Below, piece after piece: positions 4,359 through 6,362 of a DNA stretch of 6,362 bases (position 1 is the first letter of the stretch; every line of letters begins with the position of its first letter). The position numbers and the translations under genes were made by a program. Location: positions 1-6,362 of the forward strand of contig JASHTT010000501.1 of assembly GCA_030040415.1 (NCBI GenBank). The letters run 5' to 3'. The notes beneath the pieces were generated by a model, which worked only from the letters and a program-made list of their open reading frames with translations, was not told the origin of the DNA and did not search any database. Origin of the DNA: Streptosporangiaceae bacterium. Lineage in GTDB: Bacteria > Actinomycetota > Actinomycetes > Streptosporangiales > Streptosporangiaceae.

Positions 4359-5366
4359 CTAGATTGCCACCGCAGTGGACCGGAACCTAGCGGCCAGCTC
4401 GTCCATGGCCGCGTCGATGCGCGGATCAACCTGCTGCCTGACCGGGTCCTCGTCGTGCCAATCGATGATCTCGCGTACACCCTGCTCGAACGGGATCTCT
4501 GCCCGGAATCCGGGCACCACACTGCGCAGCTTGGCGTTGTCGAAGATCATCGAGTGCGCCTTGTCGCCGAGCAGGCTCGCGCCCCAGTCCGGGTTGACGG
4601 TGGCGATCGCCTCCGAGGGAACGTGCACGATGTCCGCCCTCGCCCCGGCCGCGGCCGCGAGCATCTCGGCGATCTGGTTCCAGGTGAGAACGTCGTCTGA
4701 GGTGATCTGGAAGGCCTCGCCGATCGTCCGCGAATGACCGAGCAACGGCACGAATCCTGCCGCGAAGTCACGATGATGGGTCAGCGTCCACAGGGAGGTG
4801 CCATCGCCGTGTACCACGACTGGCTTGCCCTCGCGCATCCGGCGGACGACGGTCCACCTGCCGTCGAACGGCACGAGCGTCTTGTCGTAAGTGTGCGACG
4901 GGCGCACGATCGTCGCCGGGAAGCCCTCGTTACGGTACGCCGCCACTAGCACGTCCTCGCACGCGATCTTGTCCTGCGAGTATTGCCAGAACGGGTTGCG
5001 CAGCGGAGTTGACTCCGTCACCGGCAGCCTGGCCGGCGGGGTCTGGTACGCCGACGCGGAGCTGATGAACACGTAGTGACCCGTACGGTCGCGGAACAGC
5101 TCGATGTCGGTTCGCACGTGCTCAGGAGTGAAGGCCACCCAGTCCACAACGGCATCGAACTCGCGCGCTCCGATCGCCTGCCGTACCGATGCTGGGTCCC
5201 GGATGTCGCCGGTCAGGATCGTCACCTGTCCGGGCAGCGGCCGAAGCCCGCTGCTCCGGCCTCGGCTGAGCACCGTCAGCTCGATGCCGCGATCCACGGC
5301 GAGCCGCGAGCAAGCCGAGCTGATGGTCCCCGTGCCGCCGATGAACAAGACTCGCAAGTTGGTCAC
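4359..5366 (-). CDS. NAD-dependent epimerase/dehydratase-like (atypical/extended SDR) protein
   Basis: A 335-residue Rossmann-fold protein from GTG 5366. Residues 5-16 read RVLFIGGTGTIS, the dinucleotide-binding loop in the GGTGxIS form of CSP41-like and related epimerases. TVLSRGRS (31-38) follows the second strand and would select the cofactor. GDIRDPASVRQAI (53-65), VVDWVAF (73-79), YVFISSASAY (98-107) and Tyr129-x-x-x-Lys133 (YSQDK) complete the SDR core. WTLTHHRDFAAGF (193-205) and the C-terminal region to about 305 are typical of the substrate-binding half. It probably oxidises, reduces or epimerises a nucleotide-sugar or similar substrate in the cytosol, but the substrate is not readable. 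The frame is open upstream to 5492, but that part overlaps the preceding gene and lacks domain features. GTG 5366 starts just before the first Rossmann strand, with TAGTCT 7 nt upstream. The gap to the SDR gene upstream is 40 nt. Confidence 0.87.
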   Translation of the reverse strand: MTNLRVLFIGGTGTISSACSRLAVDRGIELTVLSRGRSSGLRPLPGQVTILTGDIRDPASVRQAIGAREFDAVVDWVAFTPEHVRTDIELFRDRTGHYVFISSASAYQTPPARLPVTESTPLRNPFWQYSQDKIACEDVLVAAYRNEGFPATIVRPSHTYDKTLVPFDGRWTVVRRMREGKPVVVHGDGTSLWTLTHHRDFAAGFVPLLGHSRTIGEAFQITSDDVLTWNQIAEMLAAAAGARADIVHVPSEAIATVNPDWGASLLGDKAHSMIFDNAKLRSVVPGFRAEIPFEQGVREIIDWHDEDPVRQQVDPRIDAAMDELAARFRSTAVAI

Positions 5367-5373
5367 GCACGCC

Positions 5374-5379
5374 AGACTA
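5374..5379 (-). promoter_or_regulatory. -10 box (TAGTCT) for a leaderless epimerase-like transcript
   Basis: TAGTCT fits TANNNT and ends exactly 7 nt before GTG 5366, so the predicted first RNA base is the first base of the start codon. No Shine-Dalgarno is present. The -35 region is poor (CTGCCG-like, 17-nt spacer). It supports the GTG start over the longer upstream frame. Confidence 0.5.
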
Positions 5380-5406
5380 GGCCCAAGGCCCGCGACCGGC
5401 AGCGAC

Positions 5407-6339
5407 CTAGCGGTAGCCGGACTCGGTCGCTGGCAGCCCGGCGTCCTGGACCTCGACGATGTACCGCCAGCAGTCCGGCCGACTGCCGTCAAGATCGGTC
5501 AGGTCGTAGGTCTGCGCGAGCTGGAAGCTGGTCAGCACCTGTCCAGCGAACCGCGCCACCGCCGGATCGCCGGCCAGCGCGGCCACGCCCCGGGCCACGA
5601 AAGCCGGGGACTCCGAGATGCAGAAGTGCGGCACGTTCGGCAGCGCCTCCCGCCAGGTCTGCTCCGTCACGCCGAACTCGTCGAGCATCGCCTCAGACCG
5701 CAGCCACCCCGGCGTGACGGCGACCGCAGTGCAGGACTGGCCGGCGAGCTCGGCGGTGAGGCCGATCGTGATCCGCTCGACCGCAGCTTTCACCAAGTCG
5801 TAATAGAAGCCGACACCGTTCCGGAAGTTCTTGTTGTACTCGGACGTGCCGTCGGTCATCTCGATGACCAGCCCTCCCGGCCGGCGGAGTATCAGCGGCA
5901 GCGCCTTCGCCGCAGTGATGAGGTGGGTATCGATACCCATCCGCAGCATCCGCAGCCCGCCGTCCAGGTCGTGTTCCCACAGCTTGCTCTCGAACTCGGC
6001 GTAGCGGTCGCCGCCGAAGATGTCGTTCACCAGGATGTCCAGCCGGCCGTGCGCTGACTCAATGTCCAAGACCAGGCCGGATACCTGCGCGGCGTCGAGA
6101 TGGTCGACCCGGACGGCCTCGCCCGACCCGCCCGCGGCGGCCATCGCCTCTCCGGTCTCCTCGATCGTCTCCGGGCGGCCGATCTCGGACGGCCCCGACT
6201 GCCTGCTGCTGCGACCCGTGGCGTAGACGTATGCGCCGGCCCTCGCCAGTTCCACGGCGATGGCGCGCCCGGCCCCGCGGGTAGCTCCGGCGACGAGGGC
6301 TACCTTGCCGGCCAGCCGAGCTTCCGAAGCTGATGTCAT
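5407..6339 (-). CDS. Short-chain dehydrogenase/reductase (SDR) family oxidoreductase
   Basis: A 310-residue classical-type SDR with a longer C-terminus than the usual 250. The cofactor loop is Gly18-x-x-x-Gly22-x-Gly24 (GATRGAG), after a strand reading KVALVA. YATGRSSR (39-46), with Arg43 just after the second strand, suggests NADP(H) preference. RLDILVNDIFGGD (99-111) sits where the family has NNAG, and the expected NAG is replaced by N-D-I-F. Tyr180-x-x-x-Lys184 (YDLVK) is the catalytic pair, and Thr165 or Ser166 in MTDGTSE would be the hydroxyl partner. VAVTPGWLRSEAM (207-219) is the usual post-catalytic loop. Residues 230-310 are an extension with Trp and Tyr. It resembles uncharacterised SDRs close to DHRS1-type proteins, from memory, so the substrate is unknown. 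The start has no Shine-Dalgarno; TAGAAC 6 nt upstream is a weak -10. It may head a unit with the epimerase-like gene 40 nt downstream. Confidence 0.9.
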   Translation of the reverse strand: MTSASEARLAGKVALVAGATRGAGRAIAVELARAGAYVYATGRSSRQSGPSEIGRPETIEETGEAMAAAGGSGEAVRVDHLDAAQVSGLVLDIESAHGRLDILVNDIFGGDRYAEFESKLWEHDLDGGLRMLRMGIDTHLITAAKALPLILRRPGGLVIEMTDGTSEYNKNFRNGVGFYYDLVKAAVERITIGLTAELAGQSCTAVAVTPGWLRSEAMLDEFGVTEQTWREALPNVPHFCISESPAFVARGVAALAGDPAVARFAGQVLTSFQLAQTYDLTDLDGSRPDCWRYIVEVQDAGLPATESGYR

Positions 6340-6345
6340 GGTGAT

Positions 6346-6351
6346 GTTCTA
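6346..6351 (-). promoter_or_regulatory. weak -10-like box (TAGAAC) before the SDR gene
   Basis: TAGAAC lies 6 nt before ATG 6339 but lacks the final T of TANNNT, and the -35 region falls outside the window. It is listed only because no Shine-Dalgarno precedes this start. Confidence 0.2.
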
Positions 6352-6362
6352 CTCGCCACGTC

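Noticed and set aside
5367..5492. 42-residue N-terminal extension of the epimerase-like protein from 5492
   Set aside because: It overlaps the end of the SDR gene, lacks conserved features, and the GTG at 5366 sits directly before the first Rossmann strand with a -10 box at leaderless spacing.
5104..6057. 317-codon plus-strand open frame
   Set aside because: It lies opposite the two SDR-type genes, whose Rossmann and YxxxK motifs are clear; the plus-strand product is low-complexity noise.

Overview
The window looks like chromosome from a high-GC actinobacterium. GC is roughly two-thirds or more by eye, codons strongly favour G or C in third position, and several genes start within a few bases of a TANNNT -10 box, as in the leaderless transcripts common in Actinomycetota. 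A DUF1992 protein of the 'MTERKP..' type and an IlvE of actinobacterial length agree with this. I cannot place it below phylum. I see no transposase, integrase, tRNA, rRNA or CRISPR array.

Left half (1-2660), all on the minus strand and read right to left: a sigma70-like promoter (CTGACG-N18-TACTAT, 2630-2659); a 14-residue open frame, MRRFVLILSSRSGT, starting only 9 nt after the -10 box; a strong inverted repeat (2551-2590) overlapping the end of that frame; a 46-codon small ORF with a good Shine-Dalgarno; ilvE (branched-chain aminotransferase); a DJ-1/PfpI-family protein 12 nt behind ilvE; and a DUF1992 protein running off the left edge. The Val-Leu-Ile-Leu run in the tiny frame, the hairpin behind it and ilvE downstream together look like a branched-chain amino-acid leader-peptide attenuator. 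This is the most interesting regulatory signal in the window. It is unusual because the leader peptide is probably leaderless and because the hairpin has no U-run.

Middle (2660-3887), plus strand: about 280 nt of intergenic DNA, then a 315-residue cysteine-free protein made almost entirely of repeats. It has seven hexapeptides of the P-T-I/V-E-T-A type, two blocks of heptads with alanine at both core positions, six K-P-L triplets and three phenylalanine heptads, behind a short basic N-terminal segment. Its function is unknown; it looks like a structural or scaffold protein.

Right half (3884-6362), minus strand, read right to left: a classical-type SDR oxidoreductase, an atypical (epimerase-like) SDR with a GTG start that is probably leaderless, and a small YciI-family protein whose stop codon overlaps the stop of the convergent repeat protein. 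The two SDRs are 40 nt apart and may form an oxidoreductase unit; nothing in the window identifies a substrate.
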